Positions 36,336-45,400 of a stretch of 64,000 bases of DNA are shown one piece after another. The DNA comes from UBA6623 sp965248235 (GTDB taxonomy: Bacteria; Acidobacteriota; Terriglobia; Bryobacterales; UBA6623). Numbering within the stretch: position 1 is the first letter of the stretch; the number at the start of each line of letters is the position of its first letter. The stretch is taken from NCBI GenBank assembly GCA_965248235.1, contig CBDFIU010000005.1:372001-436000 (forward strand). The letters are read 5' to 3'. Below the pieces are notes generated by a model. It worked only from the letters and a program-made list of their open reading frames with translations. It was not told the DNA's origin and did not search any database. Made by a program: the position numbers and the translations under genes.

Positions 36336-36803
36336 CTATTCCGGCTCGTCGGGAGGCGTCGCCTTGGGGTGAATCAGCTCGTTGCCCGCCTCTTTCCATT
36401 CGGTCACGCCGCCGAATCGAATATCGTGATAGCCGTTTCCCTTGAGTGTGGCCGCCGCACGGGAGGCCCTTCCGCCTCGGTTTCAAAACACGACAAGCGG
36501 GCGACCCTTGGGAATCTCCGACATGCGGGCCTCGAGTTGGTCCATCGGAATGTGGTGGTAGCCCTCGATCGTCCCGATTTGCTCGAGTTCTTCAGGGCGC
36601 CGCACATCGAGCAGAAAGACATCGTCTCCCGCATCAAGGCTTCGCTTCAGTGCCTTGGGATCGAAGCGGGGCGTGGAGTCGGCCGCTTCCCGTTTGTTTC
36701 CGGATTCAGTCATCGCTTCGTCGGGCTTTCCGGTGTCGGAACAAGATACGCCCCCCGCGCAGCCTGCCAATGTGAAGCCCAATAAGACTCTTCGGGTCAA
36801 CAT
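36336..36803 (-). CDS. Rhodanese-domain lipoprotein with in-frame TGA at the catalytic Cys (candidate selenoprotein)
   Basis: The ATG at 36803 starts a lipoprotein signal peptide (G-F-T-L-A-G-C; second possible lipobox at V-S-C). The rhodanese domain follows: F-L-L-D-V-R-R-P-E-E, G-Y-H-H-I-P-M-D-Q-L and R-P-L-V-V-F. Next is a TGA (36485-36483, codon 107), and the same frame continues N-R-G-G-R-A-S-R-A-A-A-T-L-K, I-R-F-G-G-V-T-E-W and stops with TAG at 36336. In rhodaneses the active-site loop is C-x-x-G-x-R after V-V-F/Y, so the TGA occupies exactly the catalytic Cys position. Read through, the protein is 155 residues and complete. Either Sec is inserted here, or a point mutation has killed the gene. 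A 5-bp hairpin (GAGGC/GCCTC) lies 4 bases after the TGA. Confidence 0.7.
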
Positions 36804-36971
36804 AAATCACTCTCCTTGGGGACGCATCGCCCAGTATACGCAGTTCGGGGCCGCAAGCCGCGGCGCCCAAGGCGCGCCGATGAACGCAGCCGAACGATGT
36901 ATCTCCGCAAAGCTCCTAATTCTTCTCCGCTGGTGACCGATATTGTTACTGAATGGTTGTGTAGGAATTCG

Positions 36972-37346
36972 ATGGATATGAACATCTTGATCGTCGACGA
37001 CTCTTCCGTCATGCGAAAAATCTTGGAGCGCAGCCTGCGGCAAGCGATCCCGAACGGAATCGAACAGGTAGTCGAGGCCGGAGACGGGGCGGAGGCGCTG
37101 GCCATGCTTGACGCTGGGCCGATTCAAGTCATCTTTTCCGACATCAACATGCCTAACATGAACGGCCTCGATTTTCTGCGCAACATGAAGGAGACGCCCC
37201 ACAAGGATCTGCCGGTCATCATGGTGACCACCGAGGGCGGCGAAAAGACGGTCATGGAAGCAATCTCGCTCGGCGCCAAGGGCTTCATTCGGAAACCCTT
37301 TACGCCGCAGCAGATGGAGTCGACGCTGGCGAAAGTGATGAAGTAG
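36972..37346 (+). CDS. Single-domain response regulator (CheY-like)
   Basis: The protein has 124 residues from ATG 36972 (or 36978). It is a bare receiver domain: I-L-I-V-D-D-S-S-V-M-R, phospho-acceptor Asp in I-F-S-D-I-N-M-P, Thr in M-V-T-T-E-G and Lys in F-I-R-K-P-F-T. There is no output domain. It would relay phosphate from a histidine kinase to a motor or other target. A CheX-type phosphatase gene follows 53 bp downstream, forming a likely two-gene unit. No kinase, receptor or flagellar gene is in the window. Confidence 0.93.
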   Translation: MDMNILIVDDSSVMRKILERSLRQAIPNGIEQVVEAGDGAEALAMLDAGPIQVIFSDINMPNMNGLDFLRNMKETPHKDLPVIMVTTEGGEKTVMEAISLGAKGFIRKPFTPQQMESTLAKVMK

Positions 37347-37399
37347 CGGTTGAGGTCGACTAAGCCCGACCGCTGTGCGGTCAAACGGGGAGAGAGCGA

Positions 37400-37891
37400 G
37401 TGGACGCCCAAGTAGAAACGACTGTGGATACCGCTGTTATCGCGGGAGCGGTGCGCGAAGCAACCCAGGCTGTCTTTTCGATGATGCTTTCCCTCGAAGC
37501 CGAAGCGTATGAGCCTCGGACTGTCGCGCAGCCGGATCCGGTGGACGGCGTCGTCGCCCTAATCGGTTTCACCGGCCCCTGGGGCGGAACGGGCGTTCTC
37601 TATTGTCACGAAGATCTGGCCTGCAAGATGGGCTCGGCGATGTTGATGATGGAGATTAACGAAATCAACGGCGAAGTGTTGGACGGGGTGGGAGAGGTTG
37701 CCAACATGGTCTTGGGCAATTTCAAGGAGAGCATTGAAACGCATACCGGCGCTCTCGGCCTCAGCGTCCCCACCGTCGTCTGCGGCAAGAATTTTTCCAC
37801 CCGCTCGACCATCAAATCCGATTGGACCGTCGTCCCGTTTCAGTGCGGCGGGGATAGCTTCGAAGTCCGCATCTGCATGCAGCCGCTCTAG
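37400..37891 (+). CDS. CheX-like chemotaxis phosphatase
   Basis: The protein has 163 residues from a GTG at 37400, preceded by GGGGAGAG. It has the CheX/CheC-type fold pattern with V-V-A-L-I-G-F-T-G-P-W-G-G-T-G and the phosphatase helix G-E-V-A-N-M-V-L-G-N, where Glu and Asn would contact CheY phosphate. A second strand-rich half has T-V-V-C-G-K-N-F-S-T. It should dephosphorylate the CheY-like protein encoded just upstream. The stop codon's last base is the first base of a palindromic repeat. Confidence 0.85.
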   Translation: MDAQVETTVDTAVIAGAVREATQAVFSMMLSLEAEAYEPRTVAQPDPVDGVVALIGFTGPWGGTGVLYCHEDLACKMGSAMLMMEINEINGEVLDGVGEVANMVLGNFKESIETHTGALGLSVPTVVCGKNFSTRSTIKSDWTVVPFQCGGDSFEVRICMQPL

Positions 37892-38069
37892 CCCGCATTT
37901 CTCACCACCTGACGGGCAAAGCACACGACAGGCCCTCCATGACGTCGTTGCGCTTGCTCGCCGTGCTCACGGTACTGTTCAAGTACGCCTCCGCGCGCCA
38001 AGCGGCGCGCGCCTTGTCCTGAAGGGCCTCTCGTGCACTTTGCCTCGCCACGTGGTGAGAAATGCGGGC
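37891..38069. repeat. Palindromic-ended repeat, copy B
   Basis: This 179-bp element has perfect 17-bp inverted ends, GCCCGCATTTCTCACCA and TGGTGAGAAATGCGGGC. Inner arms AAAGCACACGACAGGCC and GGCCTCTCGTGCACTTT are also largely complementary. Its core matches copy A at 30.6 kb (GTGCTCAC, TTCAAGTACGCC). It separates the CheX gene from the folate genes and has no coding capacity of its own. Confidence 0.8.
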
Positions 38070-38280
38070 TAGCCCTTCTCGTAGAGACCGAGCCCCCGCA
38101 CCGCTTCCATCTCGGAAGCCGCGCCCCGTCGCGGTCCGCGACTTCCCGGCATGCCGCGGGGCATTCTTGCCATATTTTCGCGGCCGGTCCTCCAAGCCGA
38201 CCGGCGTCCGAACTGCCCGAGCTGATCGAGGGCTATACTTGGCCTTGGGCCCTTTCGAAACGAAATCGCGGCCTGATTCC

Positions 38281-39126
38281 ATGAAAGCCCGCTGGAGCGA
38301 TTTCCTCAAGCCCGACGCCACGCTGGTGATGGGCGTGCTCAATGTAACGCCGGATTCATTCTCCGACGGCGGGCTGTTCAGCGATGTCGAGACGGCGGTT
38401 GAACACGCCCATCGCCTGATCGAGGAAGGGGCGGATATCCTCGATATCGGCGGGCAGAGTACGCGTCCGGGGGCGCGCCCGATTACTCCGCGAGAGGAGA
38501 TCGAGCGGGTTCTTCCCGTCGTGGAACGACTGACGAGTGAAACGAGCACTCCGCTTTCGATCGATACGTTCCGTGCCGAGGTCGCCGATCAGTGCTTGTC
38601 GGCGGGAGCGGTGATTCTCAACGATGTTTGCGGGCTGCGCGACCTCGAGATGCGGCGGGTCGCGGCGCGTCACGAGACGCCGGTGGTTCTGATGCACATG
38701 CGGGGCACGCCGCAAACCATGCAGCGCGAGATTTCCTACAACGATGTCGTCGACGACCTCAAGAGCTTCTTCGACCAACGCATACGGGAAGCCGAGGACG
38801 CCGGGGTGCGCGAGATCATGATCGACCCGGGGATCGGTTTCGGCAAGACCGTCGAGCACAATTTGGAAATCCTCGATCGGCTCGAGGAATTCAAGACGTT
38901 GGGTCGCCCCTTGCTGGTCGGTGCGTCCAGGAAATCGTTTATCGGCGCCATTACCGGGCGTCCCGTTGATGATCGCGTTGACGGCACGATCGCGGCTTCG
39001 GTGATCGCTTCGATGAGCGGCGCCGATGTTGTGCGGGTGCACGATGTCGGGCGCGTAAAACAGGCCTTGATGGTTGCGGACGCCATTCGCCGAACGGCGG
39101 TTCCCGCCGCGGCTGAGTCTCTCTGA
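38281..39126 (+). CDS. folP: Dihydropteroate synthase
   Basis: The protein has 281 residues from ATG 38281; the frame is open upstream, but only through repeat sequence. It is a TIM barrel with both family signatures: M-G-V-L-N-V-T-P-D-S-F-S-D-G-G and I-L-D-I-G-G-Q-S-T-R-P-G. Downstream are S-I-D-T-F, N-D-V-C-G-L, V-L-M-H-M-R-G-T-P, D-P-G-I-G-F-G-K and G-A-S-R-K-S-F-I. It joins p-aminobenzoate to 6-hydroxymethyl-dihydropterin pyrophosphate in the cytoplasm. Its stop overlaps the start of folB by one base (ATGA arrangement within CTGATGA), so folP-folB-folK form an operon. Confidence 0.96.
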   Translation: MKARWSDFLKPDATLVMGVLNVTPDSFSDGGLFSDVETAVEHAHRLIEEGADILDIGGQSTRPGARPITPREEIERVLPVVERLTSETSTPLSIDTFRAEVADQCLSAGAVILNDVCGLRDLEMRRVAARHETPVVLMHMRGTPQTMQREISYNDVVDDLKSFFDQRIREAEDAGVREIMIDPGIGFGKTVEHNLEILDRLEEFKTLGRPLLVGASRKSFIGAITGRPVDDRVDGTIAASVIASMSGADVVRVHDVGRVKQALMVADAIRRTAVPAAAESL

Positions 39127-39497
39127 TGAAAGATTTCGACAAGGTCATCCTGCGAGATGTGCTCGCTCGGGCGAACATCGGCGTGAGCGAGCCGGAACGG
39201 GCCGAGGCCCAGGATGTGCTCTTTGACGTCGAACTGCATCTCGACTTGGCCCCCGCGGCCGCGGCCGACGATTTGACTCTCACTCCCGACTACGTGGACG
39301 TCGCGGCGCTGTTACGGAAAATGGCCGGGGAGCGGCCCTATCGACTGCTCGAAGCCATGGCCGAAGTTGCCGCGAACGGTTTACTGCGGGGCTTCGCGCC
39401 CGAGCGCGTGGTGGTTCGGGTGCGCAAGGCTGATCTGCGCGATGCCCACGGCCCGCTCGATGCCGCTATCGAGATCACCCGCCCGCGCCATGCGTGA
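39126..39497 (+). CDS. folB: Dihydroneopterin aldolase
   Basis: The protein has 123 residues. It has the FolB/FolX fold pattern: D-K-V-I-L-R-D-V-L-A-R-A-N-I-G-V-S-E-P-E-R, D-Y-V-D-V-A-A-L-L, Y-R-L-L-E-A-M-A-E and V-R-V-R-K-A-D. It makes 6-hydroxymethyl-dihydropterin from dihydroneopterin, the substrate of the next enzyme. It overlaps folP by one base and folK by eight bases, so translation is probably coupled. Confidence 0.92.
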   Translation: MKDFDKVILRDVLARANIGVSEPERAEAQDVLFDVELHLDLAPAAAADDLTLTPDYVDVAALLRKMAGERPYRLLEAMAEVAANGLLRGFAPERVVVRVRKADLRDAHGPLDAAIEITRPRHA

Positions 39498-39972
39498 CAT
39501 CTATTTAGGCCTCGGCTCGAATATCGGGGACAAGAGGGCCCACGTCGAGGGGGCGATCGAGCGCATTGGCGAGCTGGCGACGGTTCGGCGCGTGTCTTCG
39601 TTCTATGAAACGGCCCCGGTCGGGTACCTCGATCAAGACTGGTTCCTCAACGGCGTCATCGAGGTGGAGACCCAACGGACGGCCCGCGAACTGGCTCCAT
39701 TGCTACTCGGATTGGAACTCGAAATGGGCCGACGTCGAGAGATTACCGGCGGGCCGCGGACGATCGACATCGATATTCTTTTCCACGGCCCCGAAGTCAT
39801 CGACGAAGAGGGTTTGCGGATACCCCATCCGCGGCTCCACGAGCGGCTCTTTGTGCTGGCCCCGCTGACGGAGTTGTGCCCGGATTTTGTTCACCCGATT
39901 CTAGGAATCGGAGTCGCCGAGTTGGCCCGCAAACTAGCGGGAAAGCAGCAAATTCGCCGCCTCGACCGGTGA
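39490..39972 (+). CDS. folK: 6-hydroxymethyl-dihydropterin pyrophosphokinase
   Basis: The protein has 160 residues from ATG 39490, inside the end of folB. HPPK motifs are clear: Y-L-G-L-G-S-N-I-G-D-K, S-S-F-Y-E-T-A-P-V-G-Y, W-F-L-N-G-V-I-E-V, G-P-R-T-I-D-I-D-I-L-F and I-P-H-P-R-L-H-E-R-L-F-V-L-A-P-L. The Asp pair of D-I-D binds Mg2+. It pyrophosphorylates the pterin for FolP. Last gene of the folate operon. Confidence 0.95.
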   Translation: MRDIYLGLGSNIGDKRAHVEGAIERIGELATVRRVSSFYETAPVGYLDQDWFLNGVIEVETQRTARELAPLLLGLELEMGRRREITGGPRTIDIDILFHGPEVIDEEGLRIPHPRLHERLFVLAPLTELCPDFVHPILGIGVAELARKLAGKQQIRRLDR

Positions 39973-40020
39973 AGAACGGTGGTTGGGGCCGGCAGTCGTC
40001 ATGGGAGGCTCGGCGCACCG

Positions 40021-40047
40021 GTGGGGCAGGTCTCCAGGCCTGCCCTC
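40021..40047. repeat. Short palindromic repeat left of the STAND gene
   Basis: GTGGGGCAGGTCTCCAGGCC followed by TGCCCTC contains GGGCAGG and CCTGCCC as inverted arms able to form a hairpin. A close copy in the same orientation lies at 42382-42406, so the two bracket the NTPase gene. Confidence 0.55.
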
Positions 40048-40163
40048 TCACAGCGACAAAATGAATTGGGTGCGCCGCCCGGGCTCGGCCGGCCCCGAAC
40101 TTTTTCGCGGACCGCCGCAATTTCGAGACAAGAAGGAAAAACTCGTTTACAATCGAAACCGGG

Positions 40164-42170
40164 ATGCCGGATCTGTCCACGATCGGTTTCTGGACTGGTG
40201 CATTTGTACTCCTAATCCTGTCTGTTTACGTCGTCGCCGGTTTCACAGGCGCGCGCAAATACCTGGAAGAACGGGGCTTCTATTTCTGGAGCCGGATTTT
40301 CGGCCCGCCCGGCGAGAAGAAAACCAGTGCGGATAAACAGTCGCAATCGGATGCCGAGCAGAGTGCCCGGCCGACCGTCCCGCAACTGCCCGACCCCGTG
40401 CCCGACTTCGTTGGCCGCGCCGACCACGCCGAGAAAATCAAAGCCTGCTTGAAACAGCAACGCGGCGCGGCGATCAGCGCCATCGGCGGCCAAGGCGGCG
40501 TCGGCAAAACCGAACTGGCTTACTACGTCGCCCGAGAGGTCAGCGGCCTCTACCCCGACGGACAAGTCCAGATTAACCTGCGAGGGCTCGACGCCAAACC
40601 CGCCACCCCCGCCGAGGCCATGCGCGATGTCCTGCTCGCTCTCGTGCCGGACCGACAATTGCCCGACGACGACCAGCATCTCGCCGGGCTCTATCAGGGC
40701 CTGCTCGCCGAGCGCCGCGTGCTGATCTTAGCCGACAACGCCGCCAACAGCGGGCAGGTCGCCCCGCTCGTCCCCAAGGCCCCCTCGGCCCTGCTCGTAA
40801 CCTCGCGCCAACCGATCCAACTGCCCGGCGTCGAGGCCGTCAACCTCGAGCAGCTCGATCCGCCCAAAGCCGAAGAGTTGTTGCGAAAGATTCTGGGCGA
40901 GGGCCTCGCGACCGACGACGAAATCGCCCGTCTGGCCGAGATATGCGGTTACCTGCCGCTGGCCTTGCGGGTGGCCGGCGATCGCCTGAAGGCCACGCCG
41001 TCTCTCGCGGCCGGGGCCTATCTCGATCGTCTCGATGAAGGGCGTTCGGCATTGCGTTTCGAAAACAAGAACGTTATGGCCGTGTTGGCCGACAGCGTCA
41101 AGGCGCTTGCAACGGACCAAGCCGACCTTGTCGAGAAATGGCGTTCCCTGGCGGTATTTCCGGTGCCGTTTGCCCGCGATTCCGGCGAGGCGGTCGGGAA
41201 ACTTGAGGGCGAGCAATTGGACGCCTTGGTCGGCCGCAACCTGGTTCTCTACGACGCCAAGGAAGACCGCTTTCGGCTGCATGACCTTTTTCGCGAGCTG
41301 GCCCGGGAGGGCTTATCCCAAGAAAACGAGTACGCCGCCGCGAAGCGCCATGCGGGGCATTTTTTGGGCGTCGCGGCTGCTGCTCATAGGCGGTACAGCG
41401 AAGGTAACGAGGGTGTTCTCGATGGTTTACGCCTATTCGACCGCGAACGAGTCCACATCGAAGCCGGTCAGGCCTGGGCCGCCAGCCAGGCCGAAAGCGA
41501 CGACGAGGCGGCGGTCTTGGCACAAGACTACCCTCTTCATGCCGCCAATATCCTCTACCTGCGGCAGCACGCCCGCCACCAAATCGCCTGGCTCGAAACC
41601 TCCGCCCAAGCCGCCCGCAAATTGGGTAACCGGGCACAGGAGGGGATGGCTCTGGGGAACGTGGGCATCGCCTATCGGGTTTTAGGGGAGCCGCGCAAGG
41701 CCATCGAGTACTACGAAAAGGATCTCGACATCGCCCGCGAGACCGGCGACCGGCACGGCGAGGGGATGACGCTGGGGAACCTGGGCAACGCCTATAGCAA
41801 TTTAGCGGAACCGCGCAGGGCCATCGAATACTACGAGCAGGTTCTCGCCATCACCCGCGAGACCGGCGACCGGCGAAGCGAGGGCATGGCGCTGGGTAAC
41901 CTGGCCAGCGCCTATAGCGATCTAGGCGAGAGGGACAAGGCCCTCGAGTACTACGACCAGGATCTCGCCATCGCCCGCGAGACCGGCGACCACCGCGGCG
42001 AGGGCACTAGCCTTCACAACCGCGCTGACGAGTTCGCCAAATTGGGGCGTCGCCAAGAAGCAATCGCCGATGCCCGGGCCGCGCTGGTCATTTACGAAGA
42101 GATCGAAGACCCAACCATCGACCAGACCCGCCGCCTGCTCGCCCGTTTGGGCGCGCTTCCCGACCAGTAG
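40164..42170 (+). CDS. Membrane-anchored STAND (NB-ARC) NTPase with TPRs
   Basis: The protein has 668 residues. An N-terminal membrane span (F-W-T-G-A-F-V-L-L-I-L-S-V-Y-V-V-A-G-F) is followed by a polar linker, then an NB-ARC domain: P-loop G-G-Q-G-G-V-G-K115-T, Walker B-like R-V-L-I-L-A-D-N, sensor L-L-V-T-S-R and the G-Y-L-P-L-A-L motif. A helical region comes next. From about residue 470 there are five or six 40-residue TPRs of the kinesin-light-chain type (R-K-A-I-E-Y-Y-E-K-D-L-D-I-A-R-E-T-G-D), three of them nearly identical. STAND proteins oligomerise when the C-terminal repeats sense a ligand. Here the effector may be the membrane segment. A role in signalling or phage defence is possible but unproven. 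Confidence 0.88.
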   Translation: MPDLSTIGFWTGAFVLLILSVYVVAGFTGARKYLEERGFYFWSRIFGPPGEKKTSADKQSQSDAEQSARPTVPQLPDPVPDFVGRADHAEKIKACLKQQRGAAISAIGGQGGVGKTELAYYVAREVSGLYPDGQVQINLRGLDAKPATPAEAMRDVLLALVPDRQLPDDDQHLAGLYQGLLAERRVLILADNAANSGQVAPLVPKAPSALLVTSRQPIQLPGVEAVNLEQLDPPKAEELLRKILGEGLATDDEIARLAEICGYLPLALRVAGDRLKATPSLAAGAYLDRLDEGRSALRFENKNVMAVLADSVKALATDQADLVEKWRSLAVFPVPFARDSGEAVGKLEGEQLDALVGRNLVLYDAKEDRFRLHDLFRELAREGLSQENEYAAAKRHAGHFLGVAAAAHRRYSEGNEGVLDGLRLFDRERVHIEAGQAWAASQAESDDEAAVLAQDYPLHAANILYLRQHARHQIAWLETSAQAARKLGNRAQEGMALGNVGIAYRVLGEPRKAIEYYEKDLDIARETGDRHGEGMTLGNLGNAYSNLAEPRRAIEYYEQVLAITRETGDRRSEGMALGNLASAYSDLGERDKALEYYDQDLAIARETGDHRGEGTSLHNRADEFAKLGRRQEAIADARAALVIYEEIEDPTIDQTRRLLARLGALPDQ

Positions 42171-42381
42171 CACCCACGCAGCCAACGCCGGCCCGGCACC
42201 CAAAACATTCATAACGCAGCTACAGAGCCCCGAACGCAAGTGAGGGGTCACCCCCGCCCGCCATCAACACGCCAAACGCCCTCGAAACAACAAGCGCACC
42301 GAAGCAGTCTTCCCGCAACGAAAGTCATCGTCACCCGACACAAGTGCGTCTCACCGAGCCCCTGGCACCGACGGCGGGCCA

Positions 42382-42406
42382 GTGGGGCATCTCCAGGCCT
42401 GCCCAC
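42382..42406. repeat. Short palindromic repeat right of the STAND gene
   Basis: GTGGGGCATCTCCAGGCCTG followed by CCCAC is a second copy of the 40021 repeat, in direct orientation and with a three-base deletion. It lies upstream of the large dihaem-type gene. Confidence 0.5.
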
Positions 42407-42457
42407 CTCGCGGCTCACTATAATGGTCAACGAACGTTCCAATTACAAGGATTTCTT

Positions 42458-45400
42458 ATGAAGCAAGCCCATCGCGGCGTATTACAGCTCTTAGCGCCTC
42501 TCCTCTTCCTGGTCCCCGCCGCGGCCGCGGCGCCTCCGGTTTCACAAACCATCGACTTCACCGGGTCATGGGACCACAGCCGCGAACTCACCGAAGGCGA
42601 AGCCGTGTCCGTCAGCGTCCGTATTGACGATCCCCAGGCGCTGCCGCCCAACGCGCGAGTCGAGGTGCGTTGGCGGGGACCGGCTTTGGAAGGTTCCGCT
42701 TTCGACGGCGAGCGAGGGGATCTCCACGCGACCATCACGGCCGACTGGTCAAAGACCCTGCACGCACTGGATCCCGACGTCTATCTGGTTTATCGAGCGC
42801 CCAAGACGGGGACTTACCGGCTCGAAATCGAGACCGTGCGCGACAGGTCTCAAACCCACTCCGGCATCCCGCGCGACACCGGATTGGCTCCGCTTGCCAC
42901 GCCTTTGCCCTCGCTAACGCCCTCTGTCGAGCAAGCCGCGGTGAGCGTCGAGATCAACCCGATCGATGCACTTCACGAGGGCGATATCCTTCTTGAAGCC
43001 GAACCGAATAACACCCCCGCACAAGCCGTTGACTTGCCTTTCGCATCCGGCGATCAAGATCAAGTGTTGCGCATTTTCGGCGGCGCCGACGAGCTTGAGT
43101 ATTTCAATAACACGCAATCGAGCCGGTCGCCCGACGACTGGTATCGCATCGAATACCGAGGAACCAAACCGAAGATCTTCACGGCCAATCTTCAATTGAT
43201 CGAGCCGATCGTCAGCGCCCGAATACGCGTCTACCAACCCGGTGTGCCCGGTCCGGAAGATCTCGAGCCCCAAGAGCTTCCCAGCCGCGAGGATTTCGGC
43301 AATGCCAATCCGATTCCCTACGTGCATCCGCCGCCCGAGGTGATTCCCGGACCCACTCCCGTCTTCACCTACTACGACGGCCGCGACCTTAACGAGCGCA
43401 TTCATCAGCAGGACACCAACTTCCGGTCATTCGTCACGCGAACCGTGGTGCCCGGCGGCATCTATTACTTACGCGTCGAGGCGAACCAGCCGGGCTATGA
43501 ATTGGAAGTGCGGCTAATCGACCCGGCGCCTTACGACGATCCGGTGCGCGCGATTCGCGAATCCGTCTACTACCACTTGGCCGAAGTCGACGCTTGGCTC
43601 ATTCACCGGCCCCGCAACATCGGGCTCGACCGGCGAGTGCGCGACGGGACGAGCCTATTTGGAGAGAACTGCATGAGCTGTCACACGCAAAGCGGTGTGT
43701 GGGGCGTGGCGGATGCATTTCGCAACGGCTATCGACCGCGCGGCACCGCGCAGAACCACCGCCGGTTGATCAATACGATGTACGAAAGCCTACGGCCGTC
43801 GATCAAGCTCACCGATGCCGCCGTCAACACGAGCCTGGCGCCGAACGACCTGGGCGACGCGCCGGCGGGCAGCCGAGTCGCGGGACGCAATATCGTCCTC
43901 CACGAACGCACGTTTCGGCCCAAGCGACTGCACAGCTACCAGCAGCGCCGGACGGCCAACTACGTTTTGCAGACCAACGACCCGACCGGCATCAATGCCG
44001 CGGCCAAGGGCTCGAACTTCGGTCCCAATGTGGTGTTCAAGTTCGCGGCTGAAATCTTGGAGCGTGCCTGGCAAGATACCAATGATCCGCGCTACTTTTT
44101 CGGCATCGAGGAAAAGGCGCGCAAGATCGTCGCCACAGGCAATAACGCCATGCTGGTCAGCGACGACCTCGGACACCGCATCGAATTCTTCCATCGCCTT
44201 TGGCCCGGTGACTACGCCGAAACGATCGAGAAACTCAGCGGCTCCAAAGAGCGGGCGGCCGCGGCTGGGGTGTTCCAAGAGAAGTTCGCGGCACAAGTTG
44301 AAACCGACCTCGCGCGACTGACCACTCTCCAGCAAGATGACGGGAGCTGGGGCTTTGACCTCGGAACCACGCCGGACGAAGGCAAGACTTGGCGGCGCCT
44401 GACCGAGCCGGGCGACCCGGCCCCGACCGCCGTCGCGCTGATCGCGCTCGAAGCCGCCGGCTTCGGACCCGACGACTCGAGAATTCAGCGGGCGACAAAG
44501 TGGTTGCTCGACGACCAAATCGAATACGGGTTGTGGAACCACGCGGCGCAAACCGGCTTCGTTACGACGGCGTATGTGATTCGGGCTTTGAGCCGCCTGT
44601 ATCCCGACAAGGCTGACCATGCGCTTGCCGCCCTGGCCGACCCGCTGCCGAATGAAAGCCTCCTGGCCGAGCTTTCGCATGTCCGGCGCATGCAGGGGGC
44701 CGATGACCCGAGCCTGGCGGGGGCGTTGATCGCCGCCGCCGCGAGCGCCTCTCCGCACATCCGACAGCAGGCGCTGTTGGGGCTTGGCGCGGCGTTGGCG
44801 AGCGAGGGGATTCCGACGTTGATCCGGGGGCTTGACGACCCGGTGAAGATGTGTCGCGAGGCGGCCTTTTGGTCGTTGCGGCAAATGCTGCTTGACGACC
44901 AGGGCTGGGAGGAAACGTTCGAGGCTTATGCGGGAGGCGGCCCGCGCGTTCGGCAGGCGATCTTGCAGGCGCTCGTGACGCGCGTCGATCTGGCCGGTCC
45001 GCAAAGCCGGGTGAACCTCGGTTCACTCACGCAAGTACTCGCCCGAGGAATGTCGGATCCATTCGCGGGAGTCAGGGCGTTCGCTTTCAAAGCCGCCTGG
45101 CATTGGTGGGTATGGAATCCGCCTTTGCGCGAGGCGATCAACCGCGCCTGGGCCGAGGCCTTACTGCGCGAGGAGCCGAATGCGCACGCCGAAACCGCGC
45201 TGCGCTATTCGACCGTCTCGATGCTGATCGTCAACGGCCAGATCGCCAACCAGACCGGGGGTAAGAACGTCGACCACCAGTACGCCGAGCTGGGCGATTT
45301 CTATCGCTTGCTGGCTAAGCGTCGCGAGCAAGCCGCGCCCAAGCAACAGGCGCGATTCGATCGCCGTTTGACGGCCGTCGCGGCATCGCATTTTCAGGAG

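Noticed and set aside
36471..36485. GAGGC/GCCTC hairpin after the rhodanese TGA as a proven SECIS element
   Set aside because: It is short and lies closer to the TGA than typical bacterial SECIS loops. I treat it as suggestive only.
41640..42010. Regular 120-bp repeats in the STAND gene as a CRISPR-like or tandem DNA array
   Set aside because: They keep frame and encode 40-residue TPR units, so they are protein repeats.
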